Shown: piece by piece, positions 24,390 through 32,101 of the stretch | How positions within the stretch are numbered: the stretch's first letter is position 1 | Layout of the letters: the number at the start of each line of letters is the position of its first letter | Source of the DNA: Candidatus Gastranaerophilales bacterium | GTDB taxonomy: Bacteria > Cyanobacteriota > Vampirovibrionia > Gastranaerophilales > Gastranaerophilaceae | NCBI GenBank assembly: GCA_947585605.1 | Contig: CANPXC010000006.1 | Coordinates: forward strand, 1-32,101 | Length of the DNA stretch: 32,101 bases | Direction: 5' to 3' | Position numbers and translations under genes: made by a program | Notes under the pieces: generated by a model | Databases searched by the model: none | What the model was told of the DNA's origin: nothing | What the model saw: only the letters and a program-made list of their open reading frames with translations

Positions 24390-25541
24390 TTACCAAATAA
24401 TAAATCTGGTAGCAAATAAAATCATATTGGAATCGGGTTTATCGGAATAATTTCTTCTTACAAAATTTAATAAAATCTTCATATTTTTAAACGGAAAGTA
24501 AGTAATTCCGGCGGTATATTCCTGTATATTAGAGTAGACACTGTCCTTATCAGGATTAAAGTAATCATATCTACCCACAATAGATACTTTAGGAAATAAA
24601 TCATAAATGAAGGTTGTGTAAAATCCGTCAGCATGATTATTGGAATGAGCTATACCGTTATATCCGTCAGCGTTGGCATATTCAGCTCTAAAATGTACTT
24701 TGTTGTAGTCATAACCTGTGAAAAACGAATACTGATTGTAACTGTTATAATATTTACCGATATTATAGCTTCCGCCGATACGTAATTTTCCGTATTTTTC
24801 ATTGTTATTGCCGAAAGGTTTTAGCATAACATATCCCGTGAAATCACTTCCATGCCCGAAACTGTTCATATATCTTGTACTGTCATATATGCCGATATCA
24901 TAATCCAGATATTCATAAGTGCCTATATTTCTGACCCCAACGGCATAAGCGTCGCCAAGCGTACGTCCTAATTGTGATTTTAATACCATGTCAAGCTGTA
25001 TTGGTGCTAATGAACCGTTATAGTTAACGGGAATTCTTCGGCCCTGACCTATCAATATTGTTTGATTTGGATTTATGCTGTGCGAAACATATAATCTTGT
25101 AATTTTTTCGGAAAATTTATTATCATACCCCGGCAAATCTCTAAGAATATTGTAATTAAACAATATTTCAGACTTATTTTCATTAAACTTCATACCAACT
25201 ATAGGTTCTACGGAAAAAAATTTGTGTACAGCGCTCGGCGTTTGATTTTCATTAAATGTATATGTAAACCTGTTTTCATGTATATATCCGACTTTTAAGG
25301 AATTAATCGGTGAATTTTTAAATTCTAAACCTTTTTCGGAAAATAATTTTAAAACCGGTGATACACTTTCATACTCTTCAACATTGCCGTAATAAACATC
25401 GGAAAGATATTTAAACAAACTTTGATTTTCAGTCTCCAGCTTAATTTCTTCAATAGCAAAAGCTTGAACATTTAAAAATATTAATAGTAATAATAATATT
25501 TTTATAGATTTATAATTAAATAATATTTTTAAAATATTCAA
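24390..25541 (-). CDS. Outer-membrane beta-barrel protein (porin-like)
   Basis: 383 residues with a signal peptide (hydrophobic 12-24, cleavage likely after VQAFA at 29). The rest is rich in alternating beta strands with aromatic girdles, for example [20 protein letters not shown] and [13 protein letters not shown]. It ends in [12 protein letters not shown], whose aromatic terminal residue and alternating pattern fit the BAM recognition signal. About 14-16 strands seem possible; it resembles porins or alginate-export-type barrels but I cannot name the family. The only usable start is TTG at 25541, inside the 3' end of the UDP-xylose synthase gene (26-base overlap), with AAGAAG upstream. It lies with the ABC exporter and UDP-xylose synthase, suggesting a role in moving or anchoring surface glycan or lipid. 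Confidence 0.8.
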   Translation of the reverse strand: MNILKILFNYKSIKILLLLLIFLNVQAFAIEEIKLETENQSLFKYLSDVYYGNVEEYESVSPVLKLFSEKGLEFKNSPINSLKVGYIHENRFTYTFNENQTPSAVHKFFSVEPIVGMKFNENKSEILFNYNILRDLPGYDNKFSEKITRLYVSHSINPNQTILIGQGRRIPVNYNGSLAPIQLDMVLKSQLGRTLGDAYAVGVRNIGTYEYLDYDIGIYDSTRYMNSFGHGSDFTGYVMLKPFGNNNEKYGKLRIGGSYNIGKYYNSYNQYSFFTGYDYNKVHFRAEYANADGYNGIAHSNNHADGFYTTFIYDLFPKVSIVGRYDYFNPDKDSVYSNIQEYTAGITYFPFKNMKILLNFVRRNYSDKPDSNMILFATRFIIW

Positions 25542-26448
25542 TAGTACTTCTTAATCCTTCTTCAATATCTATTTTCGGTTCCCAATTTAATTTTTCTTTA
25601 GCGAGTGAAATATTAGGTTCTCTCTGAACGGGGTCGTCAGATGGCAAAGGTTCAAACACAATTTTAGATTTTGAATTTGTAAGCTTTATTATTAATTTAG
25701 CAAAATCAAGTATGGAAAATTCTAATGGATTACCCAAATTAACCGGCCCTATAAAATTGTTTTCGTTGTTCATCATTTTAATTAATGCGTCAACCATGTC
25801 GGAAACATAGCAGAAAGCTCTTGTCTGCGAGCCGTCGCCATATACTGTAATAGGTTCATTTTTAAGCGCCTGAACAATAAAATTAGATACAACTCTGCCG
25901 TCATTAACTGCCATTCTCGGCCCGTATGTATTAAATATTCTCGCTATTCTTATATCTACTTGATTTTGCCTGTAATAATCCATCATAAGAGTTTCGGCAC
26001 AGCGTTTTCCTTCATCATAACAGCTTCTTATTCCGATTGGATTAACATTACCCCAATAGCTTTCTACTTGAGGATGAATTTTTGGGTCGCCGTATACTTC
26101 GCTTGTACTTGCCTGCAAAATTCTTGCTTTACATCTTTTAGCAAGCCCCAGCATATTTATAATTCCCATTACTGAAGTTTTTATTGTCTTTATCGGATTA
26201 TACTGGTAGTGTATGGGCGAAGCAGGACATGCTAAATTATATATTTGATCAACTTCAGCCAGATATTCATTTATAACATCATGCCTGACCAATTCAAATT
26301 TATTATTACCTATTAAATGTCTTATATTATCTTTTGACCCCGTAAAAAAGTTATCAAGGCAAATAACATCATTGTTATCGTTTATAAGCTTTTCACATAA
26401 ATGTGAACCAATAAAACCGGCTCCGCCGGTAATTAATATTCTTTTCAT
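25516..26448 (-). CDS. UDP-glucuronate decarboxylase (UDP-xylose synthase), SDR family
   Basis: Converts UDP-glucuronate to UDP-xylose with bound NAD+; cytoplasmic extended SDR. 310 residues, typical of UXS. Visible: NAD-binding [10 protein letters not shown] (7-16), the family signature [15 protein letters not shown] (71-85), catalytic Thr115/Glu117 in [20 protein letters not shown] (125-137), and the active-site Tyr144-x3-Lys148 in [23 protein letters not shown] (204-217) binds the nucleotide sugar. The block around [11 protein letters not shown] and the RSCYDEGKR motif separates UXS from general UDP-glucose epimerases, so the call is fairly firm. The start ATG overlaps the exporter stop by one base (TAATG), a classic coupling arrangement. 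The product would supply xylose to a surface glycan. A UDP-glucose dehydrogenase is needed elsewhere. Confidence 0.88.
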   Translation of the reverse strand: MKRILITGGAGFIGSHLCEKLINDNNDVICLDNFFTGSKDNIRHLIGNNKFELVRHDVINEYLAEVDQIYNLACPASPIHYQYNPIKTIKTSVMGIINMLGLAKRCKARILQASTSEVYGDPKIHPQVESYWGNVNPIGIRSCYDEGKRCAETLMMDYYRQNQVDIRIARIFNTYGPRMAVNDGRVVSNFIVQALKNEPITVYGDGSQTRAFCYVSDMVDALIKMMNNENNFIGPVNLGNPLEFSILDFAKLIIKLTNSKSKIVFEPLPSDDPVQREPNISLAKEKLNWEPKIDIEEGLRSTIEYFKNII

Positions 26449-28259
26449 TAAACGCCTGCCTCTTGATTGTTAAACTGCATTTCATATAAATGTTTATAAT
26501 GTCCGTTATGAATTTTAATTAAATCGTCATGGGTTCCTAATTCCACTAACTCACCGTTATTAATAACCGCAATTCTGTCAGCATTTTTAATTGTAGAAAG
26601 CCTGTGAGCGATAACAAAAACGGTTTTGTTCATTATTAAGTTATCCAGTGCTTTTTGAACAATAGCTTCAGATTCGTTATCAAGCGCGGAGGTAGCTTCA
26701 TCCAGTATTATTATAGGGGTATTTTTAATCATTGCACGCGCAATTGCAACTCTTTGACGCTGTCCGCCCGAAAGTGTTAAGCCTCTTTCTCCAAGCACAG
26801 TATCGGCACCGTCTTTTAAAGAATTAATAAGTTCTTCCAGATGTGAATACTTTAATACTGTTTGGAAATCATCTTCCGTGGCACTTGGATTAGCAATCAT
26901 AATATTTTCTTTGATTGTTCCCGTGAATAAAAAGTTGTCTTGAAATACAAATGAAATATTATTTCTTAAATCTTTTAGTTTAAAGTTTCTGATATCTATA
27001 TTATCAAACTTAATTGCACCTTCATTAACATCATAAAATCTTGGTAAAAGGTTAACCAGTGTAGATTTACCTCCCCCTGAATTACCGACGATGGCTATTG
27101 TTTCTGATTTATTTACGGTCAAATTTATATTTTTCAAAACAGGTTGATTTTCAACATATTCAAATGAAACATTTTCAAAAGTAATTGAGTGCTTTAACGG
27201 CTGTATTGCAACGGTATTTTCAGCTTCTTTTATAATGGGTTTATAGTCAAATAATTCAAATACCCTGCCCATTGCCACAAATATATTCTGTATACCGGTA
27301 AGAGTATTTCCGAGTGTTTTAACCGGTTTATATAAAAGCAGTAAAGATGTAACGAAGGAGGCAAAAGAACCTGCAGTCATGCTTCCGCTATAAATTAATT
27401 TAGTGCCGTAGAACAGAACAAAAGCTATACCGAAGGAGGCAATTAAATACATTAAAGGGGACATCCAGCCGACTCTTTTTGTAAGTGAAATTGAAACATT
27501 AAAGCTTTTGTTAATTGCTTCAATGAAATTGTCTAACTGTCTTTTTTGAAGATTGTAAGCTGTTACAACTTTATTTCCCGAATATGTTTCATTCATTGTT
27601 GTAGTAATATCGCCGGTGATAACGGTGTTTTGATTGGATACAGATTTAATTTTTTTTCTTATTAAAAAAACAGGCAAAAAAGCAACCGTTAAAACCCCGA
27701 CTCCGACAACAGCCAATCTCCAGGAACTGTACAGCATAACAACAATTAATGACATAGCACCAAACAAACTTATTATAAAAGTTTTAATTTGTTCAACAAT
27801 ACCTCTTGAAGCTGTATCCGGGTCGGATAAATATCTGCTTAAAATAATGCCTGAAGAATTTTCATCAAAAAATGAAGTATCCATATAAATAAGTTTTGAG
27901 AATAAATCAATTTTAACCGCATTAGTAATTTTAAGGCTCGTCCAATCCGTAAGATAAGAGTTTAAATATCTTAATAGACCTTGAAACGCCGCGAAACCGA
28001 TAATAGCAAAAGGCATTGAAATCGCAAGTATGCTGTAGCTGATTTCAAAACCAAATAAATTTAAATTTTGTTTTCCTACTACATAATCCATATAAGGTTT
28101 TAAAGCAAAGGATACGACCCCATCCAAAAGTCCGACGGGAATTGCAATAATAAATCCCAAAATAACTCTGCCAAGGAACGGCTTTATATATGGAAATATT
28201 CTTTTTAATAACCACCCATATTCAAATGATGTAAGTGCTTCGGTGTTTTTTAATTTCAT
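26448..28259 (-). CDS. MsbA-like ABC exporter (fused permease-ATPase)
   Basis: Half-size type IV ABC exporter of 603 residues: six membrane helices (about 25-320) and an ATPase domain (about 345-590). The ATPase has Walker [10 protein letters not shown] (about 391-399), Q-loop VFQDNFLF, signature LSGGQRQR (about 495), Walker [13 protein letters not shown] (about 515) and H-loop IAHRLSTI (about 548). Layout and sequence resemble the lipid A/phospholipid flippase MsbA and related polysaccharide or lipid exporters; the cargo is not certain. It is the first gene of the five-gene unit with UDP-xylose synthase, outer-membrane barrel, TPR and small membrane protein, so the cargo is likely a glycolipid or other envelope lipid. 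A candidate promoter lies 84-112 bases upstream. Divergent from the GT5 gene. Confidence 0.9.
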   Translation of the reverse strand: MKLKNTEALTSFEYGWLLKRIFPYIKPFLGRVILGFIIAIPVGLLDGVVSFALKPYMDYVVGKQNLNLFGFEISYSILAISMPFAIIGFAAFQGLLRYLNSYLTDWTSLKITNAVKIDLFSKLIYMDTSFFDENSSGIILSRYLSDPDTASRGIVEQIKTFIISLFGAMSLIVVMLYSSWRLAVVGVGVLTVAFLPVFLIRKKIKSVSNQNTVITGDITTTMNETYSGNKVVTAYNLQKRQLDNFIEAINKSFNVSISLTKRVGWMSPLMYLIASFGIAFVLFYGTKLIYSGSMTAGSFASFVTSLLLLYKPVKTLGNTLTGIQNIFVAMGRVFELFDYKPIIKEAENTVAIQPLKHSITFENVSFEYVENQPVLKNINLTVNKSETIAIVGNSGGGKSTLVNLLPRFYDVNEGAIKFDNIDIRNFKLKDLRNNISFVFQDNFLFTGTIKENIMIANPSATEDDFQTVLKYSHLEELINSLKDGADTVLGERGLTLSGGQRQRVAIARAMIKNTPIIILDEATSALDNESEAIVQKALDNLIMNKTVFVIAHRLSTIKNADRIAVINNGELVELGTHDDLIKIHNGHYKHLYEMQFNNQEAGV

Positions 28260-28342
28260 TTCTTAATTCTTACCTGCCATAAACTATCTTTTAATATTGT
28301 ATAATGAAATATTGATTTATAATACTTTTTATCTTATCTTAA

Positions 28343-28371
28343 ATAGTAACATGGTCTTATTTGTGTAACAA
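28343..28371 (-). promoter_or_regulatory. Candidate promoter for the MsbA-like operon
   Basis: Minus strand TTGTTA (28371-28366), 17-base spacer, TACTAT (28348-28343), each four of six to consensus. Start expected near 28336, leader about 77 bases. I could not place a matching promoter for the divergent GT5 gene with confidence in the same 191-base gap. Confidence 0.35.
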
Positions 28372-28450
28372 TTTCTTAACATTTATCTAAATTAAAGCAT
28401 TTCCAAATATTTAGGGGATTTAATACATTGTGTTTATAAAGGGGTAAAAT

Positions 28451-31216
28451 ATGACTACAGGTATTTTTGCAAATTACGCTGACAGTAATCTATATTCGAA
28501 GTATAGTTCTGCAAATCAACAAACCGGTACACAGGCGGAAAATAAGAATAAAAATCTTCCGGTTGTTAACAAAAAGGAAAAATTTGTTAAAAAGGCAAAG
28601 GAGATTGCCCCGATAGTACTACCGCTTGTTGCAATTCCCGTAACTGCTCTTGTAACATATAAACTCTCAACAAAAAGCACGCAATCACTAAAAAAAGAAG
28701 TTTCCGCTTTGACCCAAAAGGTGGGAAGTTTGACCGATGAGTTATCAGTTTTAAAAGAATCAGGTGAAAAAGTTAAAAATACTGTTATACAGCAGGCAAA
28801 AGAAACAAGTAAAGCTGACGCAAAAATATGGTCAGTATTATTAACATTATCAGGCATGGCAGGAACATATCAAGCGGGGAAAATGAGTAATGAAGATAAA
28901 AATAATGTTGCTAAAGCCGCTTCAAACAGATTAAATAACATTGAAGAGAGAACAGGACAAGCGCTTAATAATGCAAGTGTTGCACTTCAGGGTGCCGGGC
29001 CTTTAACTGCAAAGTATACAACAACATACAATGGCATTACACTGCTTAGCAATAATACAACTCCTAAAGACACTAAAAAATACGAAACTGCAATTGAAAG
29101 TATTGAAAAAGCCGCTCCGACATATTTATATGAAAGACCGAAAGTTAACCCGATTAATAAAGAAAATCCGGTATTATGGTCTGTAACATCCGAATTTGCC
29201 CCAATGAAAGAAGGCGGGCTTGGAAGTGTTCCCGTTGATATACAATCTAATTTTGAAAAACTTGGAGTTAAAACTCCGACATTCTTACCAATGTATCAGG
29301 AAAGCGGTGTAGCTTCTTTGGTTGAAGAAAACGGAAACTATATTTATAAATACAATGATAACTACTTTGTATTAGATAATGCAGCCACATACAAGGTTGA
29401 TGCATATCAAGACGGAAAGACAAAAGAAGAAAACGTTGATATATTTGTTGTTAAAAAGTCGTTTACCAAAAAAGACATTAAAAATACTATTGCAAAAGAG
29501 TTAGAAGCCGGCAATAAAATCACTGAAGATAAAGCCAAACAAATAATACTTAGTGATAATACAGGTAAATATGATTATGTAAATAAACTAATTCTTGTTA
29601 AGAATGATCATTATTTCAACGGAAAAATATACTCAACGGGAGAAAAAACGGAAGAACCCGAAAAATTTGCATTCTTCTCAAAAGCTGTATATGAATTTGC
29701 GAAAATTAAAGAAGATAAAACAAGCGCTAAAGATTTAAAAATAAATAACAGTGAAGCATTTAATTCAATACCGCAAATGGACGGATTAATATTAAATGAT
29801 TGGCATGCTGCTCCGATTGCAGCTTTGGCAAGATACAAAGCTCCGCTGGAAAATGCTTTCGGACAATTATCAAACGAAGCTTCCGAAAAATTAAGAAATA
29901 TAAATATAATCACTATCGGCCACAACGCTATGTATCAAGGTTCAACAAATTCGAAAAATAATAACGAACAAAGATATCAGGTAACATCAAATATTTTAAA
30001 TACATTATTTGATAATTATGCCGATACAATATACACTCACGCAAAAACAAATGCTTATGAAAGAAATAAATCGGATGAAGGTCTTAAGAATTTAGATAAT
30101 ACTCTGATTATTAATCCTCAAAACGGAAATGAAAATCACACAAACCTTTTAAATATGGGAATTTGCTTAAGTAATTACTTCTGCCCGGTTAGTAAAAACT
30201 ATGCAAAAGAATTAATTTCTCCAAATCACAAGAATTTAGCAGGAGAATTACAATGGGCATTAACGCAGAAGGATAAATCTAAATCAATGGTCGGTATAAT
30301 AAACGGCAATGATTTTAAGAAACTTTCAATAGAAGGCAAAGCCAAAAATATTAAAGATACAACAGATTTAGACTACGAGCTTTACAAACAAAATTCCGAT
30401 ATTTCAGACGTAATGAAAGCCAGAAAAAAGAATAAAATAAATTTCTATAACAATTACATTGTGCCTCTTTCACAAAAAAACAGTGCGCCGGAAGGTGAAA
30501 TGACAGCATTTAAAGATATGACTTCTAATTTGGATTATATTGAACCAAATGAAGAAATAAAATTAACCCAATTACCGGCAGCAGAGCTGGAAGATACACC
30601 AATTATAGCTTCTGTCGGCAGACTTGTCAGCCAAAAGGGTATAAATATTATGGCAGACGCGATTGAAATGTTATACGAAAATTGGGAAACTGATTTCCCC
30701 AATAACGAAAAGAAACCTATATTCTACATTGCAGGTTCTGACGGCGAAGAAGGAAAACAAAGAAAATTTATATACGATTTAAAGAATGAAAAATTAGACA
30801 AAGAAGATTCAAAAAGAGTAATATTTGCTCACGGATTTGCACCGTTTGCGGCAATGGCTGCGGCGTCTGATTTTTTCTTACTTCCGAGTGTTTTTGAACC
30901 GTGCGGATTAACTCAAAGTGAAGCTTTTGCAGTAGGAACTCCGGTTATTGCGAGTGCTGTCGGCGGTATTATTGACACTGTTAACAGAAACAATAAATTC
31001 AACGGTGTTCTTACCGACAAGAATAAAAATCTTACTGCACAAGAGTTGTATGAAGCAATGAAAAAAGGCTTGAAAATATATTTTGAAGATAAAAACAAAT
31101 ATCAAAATATGGTAAAAGACTCTTTGACGGAAGATTTTAGCTGGTATATAAAAGGTAAAGACTGCCCGAGTGTTGATTATCTCAAGCTTGCCGGCATTGA
31201 TGTAAGTAAATATTAA
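28451..31216 (+). CDS. GT5 starch/glycogen synthase-like enzyme with membrane N-terminal extension
   Basis: 921 residues. The region after about 240 follows the GT5 glycogen/starch synthase fold: SEFAPMKEGGLGSVP (247-261, family KxGGLGDV), NDWHAAP (about 449), GHNAMYQG, VSKNYAKEL, NGNDFKKL (about 616), SVGRLVSQKG (about 720) and PSVFEPCGLTQSEAFAVGTPVIASAVGG (about 812-839), which holds the catalytic Glu. It should add glucose from ADP- or UDP-glucose to an alpha-glucan. The first 240 residues are unusual: a polar leader, a membrane helix (about 52-71), a coiled coil (about 76-115), a second weakly hydrophobic stretch (126-142) and a linker. Extra insertions make the catalytic region longer than the usual 480 residues. 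The Asp of the GGLGD motif is Ser. ATG with AAAGGGG 6 bases upstream. No other glycogen gene is adjacent, so a specialised or structural glucan is possible. Confidence 0.8.
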   Translation: MTTGIFANYADSNLYSKYSSANQQTGTQAENKNKNLPVVNKKEKFVKKAKEIAPIVLPLVAIPVTALVTYKLSTKSTQSLKKEVSALTQKVGSLTDELSVLKESGEKVKNTVIQQAKETSKADAKIWSVLLTLSGMAGTYQAGKMSNEDKNNVAKAASNRLNNIEERTGQALNNASVALQGAGPLTAKYTTTYNGITLLSNNTTPKDTKKYETAIESIEKAAPTYLYERPKVNPINKENPVLWSVTSEFAPMKEGGLGSVPVDIQSNFEKLGVKTPTFLPMYQESGVASLVEENGNYIYKYNDNYFVLDNAATYKVDAYQDGKTKEENVDIFVVKKSFTKKDIKNTIAKELEAGNKITEDKAKQIILSDNTGKYDYVNKLILVKNDHYFNGKIYSTGEKTEEPEKFAFFSKAVYEFAKIKEDKTSAKDLKINNSEAFNSIPQMDGLILNDWHAAPIAALARYKAPLENAFGQLSNEASEKLRNINIITIGHNAMYQGSTNSKNNNEQRYQVTSNILNTLFDNYADTIYTHAKTNAYERNKSDEGLKNLDNTLIINPQNGNENHTNLLNMGICLSNYFCPVSKNYAKELISPNHKNLAGELQWALTQKDKSKSMVGIINGNDFKKLSIEGKAKNIKDTTDLDYELYKQNSDISDVMKARKKNKINFYNNYIVPLSQKNSAPEGEMTAFKDMTSNLDYIEPNEEIKLTQLPAAELEDTPIIASVGRLVSQKGINIMADAIEMLYENWETDFPNNEKKPIFYIAGSDGEEGKQRKFIYDLKNEKLDKEDSKRVIFAHGFAPFAAMAAASDFFLLPSVFEPCGLTQSEAFAVGTPVIASAVGGIIDTVNRNNKFNGVLTDKNKNLTAQELYEAMKKGLKIYFEDKNKYQNMVKDSLTEDFSWYIKGKDCPSVDYLKLAGIDVSKY

Positions 31217-31241
31217 TATATTTATTAATTCTCAGTCATTG

Positions 31242-31250
31242 TGATAAAAT
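31242..31250 (+). promoter_or_regulatory. Extended -10 promoter for the TPR gene, probably leaderless
   Basis: TG-A-TAAAAT is an extended -10 element ending 7 bases before the ATG at 31258, so transcription would start at or next to the start codon. There is no Shine-Dalgarno. The same layout (GATAAAATTAT then ATG) precedes the adenylate cyclase gene at 11633. Confidence 0.4.
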
Positions 31251-31257
31251 TATTATC

Positions 31258-32101
31258 ATGAATTCAAGATACAAAGAACTGTCTGATAAAGCTTTCTTAC
31301 TTCATAAAAAAAATCACCTTAAAGAAGCTGAAGAACTGTATAATATTTTGCTGCAGATTAATCCCGAAGACGCAAATATTTTAAATTTGTACGGGTTATT
31401 GTGTATATCAAAAGGCGAAAGCGAGAAAGCTGTTTCATATTTGTCTAAAGCTGTTATATTAAATGAATCTGCTTATACATTATCAAATCTTGCAAAAGCT
31501 TATTCGGTGCAAAATGAATATGATAAAGCTGTCAGTCTGTATAAAAAAGCCGCAGAACTTAACCCTTCCTGCGATATTTATTATTCGCTGGGTATTGCAC
31601 TAAAACAGCAGCATAAGTATGATGAGGCTATAGAAGCGTATAAAACAGCCGTTGAATTAAATCCAAATCATTATTCATCCTTGTACAATTTGGCTTTGCT
31701 GTATAAAGATACGGGTAGAAATCAATCAGCTTTGGATACTGCTAATAAGGCATTTGAAATTAATAGTAATGACGAAGATATTTTAATTTTGATATCTTCT
31801 CTGCACGAATATTTTAAGGATTACGAGCAGTCAATAAAATATTTAGAAGCTGCTGTTAAAATTAATCCTAAACAATCTGTATATTTCTACAACTTAGCGG
31901 TATTAAATACAAAAATCGGGGATAAAGAAAAAGCAGCGCAGTACTATAAGGCTTCATTTAACCTTAAACCGTCGGAAAAAAATACGGCACTGGCTCTTGC
32001 ACATTTATACAGAGATATGTACATGAATGAGGAAAGCATTGAAGTTCTGAAAAAATACTTAGATACCACTCCCGATGATAATGAAGCTGTTTCATTACTT
32101 G
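31258..32101 (+). CDS. TPR-repeat protein, 5' part (runs off right edge)
   Basis: Open from ATG 31258 to the window end, 281 codons with no stop. The sequence is a chain of tetratricopeptide repeats: MNSRYKELSDKAFLLHKKNH, EKAVSYLSKAVILNESAYT, YDKAVSLYKKAAELNPSCD, YDEAIEAYKTAVELNPNHY, EQSIKYLEAAVKINPKQS and EKAAQYYKASFNLKPSEK among others, about eight in view. No signal peptide. The C-terminal part is missing, so it could be a plain TPR scaffold or carry an enzyme domain (TPR-fused glycosyltransferases exist). It resembles the TPR protein at 23306 in repeat type but is a separate gene. Lies 41 bases after the GT5 gene; its own -10 element suggests an independent transcript. Confidence 0.88.
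   Translation, partial: MNSRYKELSDKAFLLHKKNHLKEAEELYNILLQINPEDANILNLYGLLCISKGESEKAVSYLSKAVILNESAYTLSNLAKAYSVQNEYDKAVSLYKKAAELNPSCDIYYSLGIALKQQHKYDEAIEAYKTAVELNPNHYSSLYNLALLYKDTGRNQSALDTANKAFEINSNDEDILILISSLHEYFKDYEQSIKYLEAAVKINPKQSVYFYNLAVLNTKIGDKEKAAQYYKASFNLKPSEKNTALALAHLYRDMYMNEESIEVLKKYLDTTPDDNEAVSLL

Noticed and set aside
28516-28857. 113-residue minus-strand frame with hydrophobic character
   Set aside because: Antisense to the N-terminal extension of the GT5 gene; no ribosome site and no recognisable protein.
1-32101. tRNA or rRNA genes, CRISPR arrays, insertion sequences or phage genes
   Set aside because: The gaps between genes are short and AT-rich; none contains a cloverleaf, repeat-spacer pattern, terminal inverted repeats or transposase/integrase coding.

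Overview
The window is AT-rich bacterial chromosome, almost fully coding, and its proteins look like those of a non-photosynthetic cyanobacterial relative (Vampirovibrionia/Melainabacteria, most likely the gut order Gastranaerophilales). The evidence for this is a cyanobacteria-like ribosomal protein S5, a RecG with a long N-terminal extension, a pheT with no adjacent pheS, a CHASE2-type adenylate cyclase, a possible Tic20-like membrane protein, and a protein carrying the short N-terminal 'VSFTG' signature that I recall from Gastranaerophilales proteins. TolC-like and beta-barrel proteins and an MsbA-like exporter indicate a two-membrane envelope. No phage, IS, CRISPR, tRNA or rRNA feature is visible. 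No gap between genes exceeds about 225 bases.

Layout. (1) 1-4588, minus strand: a compact dcw fragment murC-murB-ddl-ftsQ (overlapping or abutting genes), then an intrinsic terminator or attenuator and a separately promoted rpsE that runs off the left edge. (2) 4705-6354: a glutamate/aspartate:Na+ symporter on the plus strand facing a tiny Cys-rich protein, with a shared bidirectional terminator between them. (3) 6553-11553, minus strand: pheT behind a large GT-C-like membrane protein. (4) 11598-16006, plus strand: CHASE2 adenylate cyclase and recG, driven from a divergent promoter whose -35 box overlaps that of the GT-C-like gene and which appears to give a leaderless mRNA. (5) 16003-21349: an ArnT/PMT-like glycosyltransferase (minus), then GT2 glycosyltransferase, TolC-family protein and a glutaminase-less GlmS-like sugar isomerase (plus). 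(6) 21426-22877: a divergent RelA/SpoT-type nucleotide pyrophosphokinase-like protein with a large insertion. (7) 22879-28259, minus strand: a tightly coupled five-gene envelope operon, MsbA-like ABC exporter / UDP-xylose synthase / outer-membrane barrel / nine-repeat TPR protein / small membrane protein. (8) 28451-31216: a starch/glycogen synthase-like GT5 enzyme with a 240-residue membrane and coiled-coil N-terminus; then the 5' part of another TPR gene to the right edge.

The common theme is envelope construction: peptidoglycan precursor synthesis and division (1), lipid-linked or surface sugar transfer (3, 5), nucleotide-sugar supply and export (5, 7), plus two nucleotide second-messenger enzymes (cAMP in 4, a possible alarmone or tRNA pyrophosphokinase in 6). 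The best candidates for something undescribed are the RelA/SpoT-like protein, the membrane-tethered GT5 enzyme, the five-gene envelope operon and the 72-residue Cys-rich protein.
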